Assembly (NCBI RefSeq): GCF_963676855.1
Contig: NZ_OY781460.1
Coordinates: forward strand, 1,837,520 to 1,901,519
Direction of reading: 5' to 3'
Length of the DNA: 64,000 nt
Source of the DNA: an uncultured Anaeromusa sp.
Lineage (GTDB): Bacteria > Bacillota > Negativicutes > Anaeromusales > Anaeromusaceae
The notes under the pieces are model-generated. The model worked only from the letters and a program-made list of their open reading frames with translations. It was not told the origin of the DNA and did no database searches. Below, in pieces: positions 62,324-64,000 of this stretch (positions within the stretch are counted from its first letter, which is position 1; each line of letters begins with the position of its first letter). Made by a program: the position numbers and the translations under genes.

Positions 62324-62494
62324 ATGCTGCGGAAATTGATGGCATTGTTACGGGGACACAAAGGGCAAACCATGGTGGAATACGCTTTGATTCTGGTTCT
62401 CATCTCTATCGCAGCCATTGTGATCATGGGAACGATGGGAACTACAATCATCGCTGTTTTTCAACAGGTTATCAACGCTCTGCTTGGAGTATAG
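62324..62494 (+). CDS. flp: Flp-type pilin
   Basis: 56 residues: short basic leader LRKLMALLRGHKG, cleavage expected after the glycine in HKG, then QTMVEYALILVLISIAAIVI with the conserved glutamate and tyrosine (EY) of Flp pilins and a C-terminal hydrophobic stretch. RBS AAAGGAGGGG. It has its own promoter and terminator, so the major pilin can be made in excess over the machine. Confidence 0.93.
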   Translation: MLRKLMALLRGHKGQTMVEYALILVLISIAAIVIMGTMGTTIIAVFQQVINALLGV

Positions 62495-62560
62495 GATAGA
62501 AGTTAATGCGATTCCAGATCGAAATAGTTGTTAGGTATGCTTGTGGTAGATTATGGTACA

Positions 62561-62595
62561 AAAAACCTCTCTGGCAGAAAGTCAGAGAGGTTTTT
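62561..62595. terminator. Terminator of flp
   Basis: AAAAACCTCTCTG/CAGAGAGGTTTTT, a 13-bp perfect stem with 9-base loop; symmetrical. Confidence 0.93.
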
Positions 62596-62702
62596 CGTAG
62601 GTTATACTGTTATAATATGGTATAATATAATCAGAAAAGTGAGAAAATAAAGATAGGATTGTATAGGTATTGAAACAGGCAAAACCAGGGGGAGGGCTTT
62701 CT

Positions 62703-63095
62703 ATGAGAAAACATGGGAAGTGGCGGGGGCAACAGGGGCAAGCCTTGGTGGAAATGGCATTGACAGTGCTGATTCTATTGACCATTTTTTTGGGGACTAT
62801 TGAATTTGGCATTATCCTGCACCAGCATCAGATGGTGACCCATGCCGCCAGAGAAGGCGCACGGGTGGCGGCGGTAAGCAATGACGATGCCCAGGTGCGG
62901 GCGGTGGTTGTCCATGCCGCAGCCGGGACGGATCCTGAGGAACTGACCATAGTGATTACGCCGGCTGCACCTCGGACGCAGGGGTCTGCGGTGACGGTGA
63001 GCGTCACCGTGCCGACTCATGTCATCAGCGGGATTGCTCAAGCGTTTAATCCGGCAGCGGAAGTGCAGGGAACAGCAACGATGCGGGTAGAATAG
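62703..63095 (+). CDS. tadE: Pseudopilin TadE-like protein
   Basis: 130 residues. N-terminus RKHGKWRGQQGQALVEMALTVLILLTIFLGTIEFG is the TadE-family pilin-like helix with GQALVE; HQMVTHAAREGARVAAV is typical of the segment after it. The ATG 62703 follows GGGGGAGGG; TTG 62670 upstream in frame is less likely. Minor pilin of the Tad system. TadG-like gene follows after 12 bases. Confidence 0.92.
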   Translation: MRKHGKWRGQQGQALVEMALTVLILLTIFLGTIEFGIILHQHQMVTHAAREGARVAAVSNDDAQVRAVVVHAAAGTDPEELTIVITPAAPRTQGSAVTVSVTVPTHVISGIAQAFNPAAEVQGTATMRVE

Positions 63096-63107
63096 GAGGG
63101 GACAGGG

Positions 63108-64000
63108 ATGCGGTATGGCTGGAAGGTGTTACAGGTATTGCGGGAGCCGCGAGGCGCAACAATGGTGCTGGTAGCGGGAGCGATTTTTGTATTGCTGGGG
63201 ATTGCCGCATTGGCTCTTGATGCGGGCTTTCTCTATTGGAATAAAGCGCAAGTGCAGACGGCGGCCGATGCAGCCGCTCTAGCGGGAGCCCAGGAGCTGC
63301 GGCACAGTATCGCTGACGCTGAAAGCGAAGCCAGAGCGTACGCGGCGCTGAACGGCAAAGCGGGTGACGTGGTGACGCCGGATACCACGGTAGCTAACCA
63401 GATTACGGTGACAGTCCGGCGGATGGTAGATTTATATTTTGCCAACCTTTTTGGCATTCCCCAGTGGCCGGTCGAGGCTACGGCGACCGCAGGGATACAG
63501 CCAGCGACAGGGGTAGCCGGGATTGTTCCCTTCGGCATTGTTTTGAATGACGCTCTTACCTACGGTACTAGGATTACCGTAAAGTACGGCAGCGGCGGAG
63601 GTTACCAGGGGAATTTCCAGGCCTTAGCGTTGGGCGGAACCGGCGCCTCCAACTATCTGGATAATATTAAGCAGGGCTATGGCGGCGTAGTTCATATTGG
63701 CGATTGGATTCAGACCGAGACTGGCAACATGGCGGGTCCCACTAACAGTGGCGTTTCTTATCGCGTAAGTGAAGATCCGGGGGCATCGTATACAAATGTG
63801 CAGGAAGGCTCGGCGCGCATTATCATCGTGCCGATGCTGACGAGCTTTGTGGTTAGCGGCCGCACAGATGTGCAGGTTGCCGGCTTTGCCGCCTTTTTTT
63901 TAGAAGGAGTCGGCAAGCATGGCAATGAAAATTATGTTATAGGCTCTTTCTTGAAGTATGTTACGCCAGGAGAGGGCGGTAGTAATCCGGACTGGGGCGT
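63108..64000 (+). CDS. TadG-like Flp pilus protein (partial, runs off the window)
   Basis: 297 codons visible, still open at the window end. N-terminal Tad domain: RGATMVLVAGAIFVLLGIAALALDAGFLYWNKAQVQTAADAAALAGAQEL, i.e. a TM anchor and the AADAAALAGA signature. The rest (GIVPFGIVLN, GGVVHIGDWIQTETGNM, SFVVSGRTDVQVAGFAAFFLEG) is a periplasmic domain seen in Tad-like proteins of Firmicutes. RBS AGGAGGGG is seven bases before ATG 63108. Coupled with tadE. Confidence 0.88.
   Translation, partial: MRYGWKVLQVLREPRGATMVLVAGAIFVLLGIAALALDAGFLYWNKAQVQTAADAAALAGAQELRHSIADAESEARAYAALNGKAGDVVTPDTTVANQITVTVRRMVDLYFANLFGIPQWPVEATATAGIQPATGVAGIVPFGIVLNDALTYGTRITVKYGSGGGYQGNFQALALGGTGASNYLDNIKQGYGGVVHIGDWIQTETGNMAGPTNSGVSYRVSEDPGASYTNVQEGSARIIIVPMLTSFVVSGRTDVQVAGFAAFFLEGVGKHGNENYVIGSFLKYVTPGEGGSNPDWG

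Noticed and set aside
1..64000. CRISPR arrays, insertion sequences, rRNA genes
   Set aside because: No regularly spaced repeats, no transposase apart from the integrase remnant, and no rRNA sequence were seen on either strand.

Overview
The window looks like chromosomal DNA of a diderm (outer-membrane-bearing) Firmicute of the class Negativicutes, most likely a Sporomusaceae-like fermenter. Firmicute traits are strong AGGAGG ribosome sites, frequent TTG/GTG starts, a tRNA-Trp T-box, a NiaR/NiaP pair and an ABC-F protein of the YkpA type. Diderm traits are a secretin for a Tad pilus and an RND efflux pump. The genus cannot be fixed from the sequence alone.

Layout. 1-9.9 kb: an 11-gene complex I operon (nuoABCDHIJKLMN, no nuoEFG) behind a good promoter. 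10-13.5 kb: dapA, a DedA/VTT membrane protein and a convergent ABC-F ATPase. 13.6-19.4 kb: a T-box-controlled trpDFCEG-aroF operon that lacks trpBA; its leader has one Trp specifier stem but two successive antiterminator/terminator modules. 19.5-30.5 kb: an sfsA fusion, a lone ftsZ, a Cache-PAS-GGDEF-(degenerate)HD-GYP protein, an FAD oxidoreductase, speE, tRNA-Asn, tRNA-Glu, a K+ channel, and niaR with the niacin transporter niaP.

30.6-38.6 kb is the accessory part: tRNA-Arg followed by a decayed tyrosine integrase, a tRNA/tmRNA-like 3' end fragment, secreted and membrane orphan proteins, a probable decayed type I toxin locus, a chemoreceptor, an isolated purC and a small minus-strand gene cluster. 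38.7-46.4 kb holds a Cache-PAS-GGDEF protein and a TetR-controlled RND pump with a matching pair of operator-like sites. 46.6-52.4 kb is a probable GABA-type utilisation block (aldehyde dehydrogenase, PucR regulator, class III aminotransferase, amino acid permease).

52.6-56.1 kb carries a c-di-GMP-I riboswitch and terminator in front of an 1104-residue GGDEF plus intact HD-GYP protein, an apparent feedback loop. 57-64 kb is a Tad/Flp pilus locus (M23 peptidase, cpaB, secretin, cpaE/tadZ, tadB, flp pilin, tadE, tadG-like gene running off the end). The motor ATPase tadA/cpaF is not in its usual place between cpaE and tadB. Three diguanylate cyclase-type proteins, a chemoreceptor and a pilus locus within 43 kb suggest c-di-GMP and surface behaviour are prominent in this organism.
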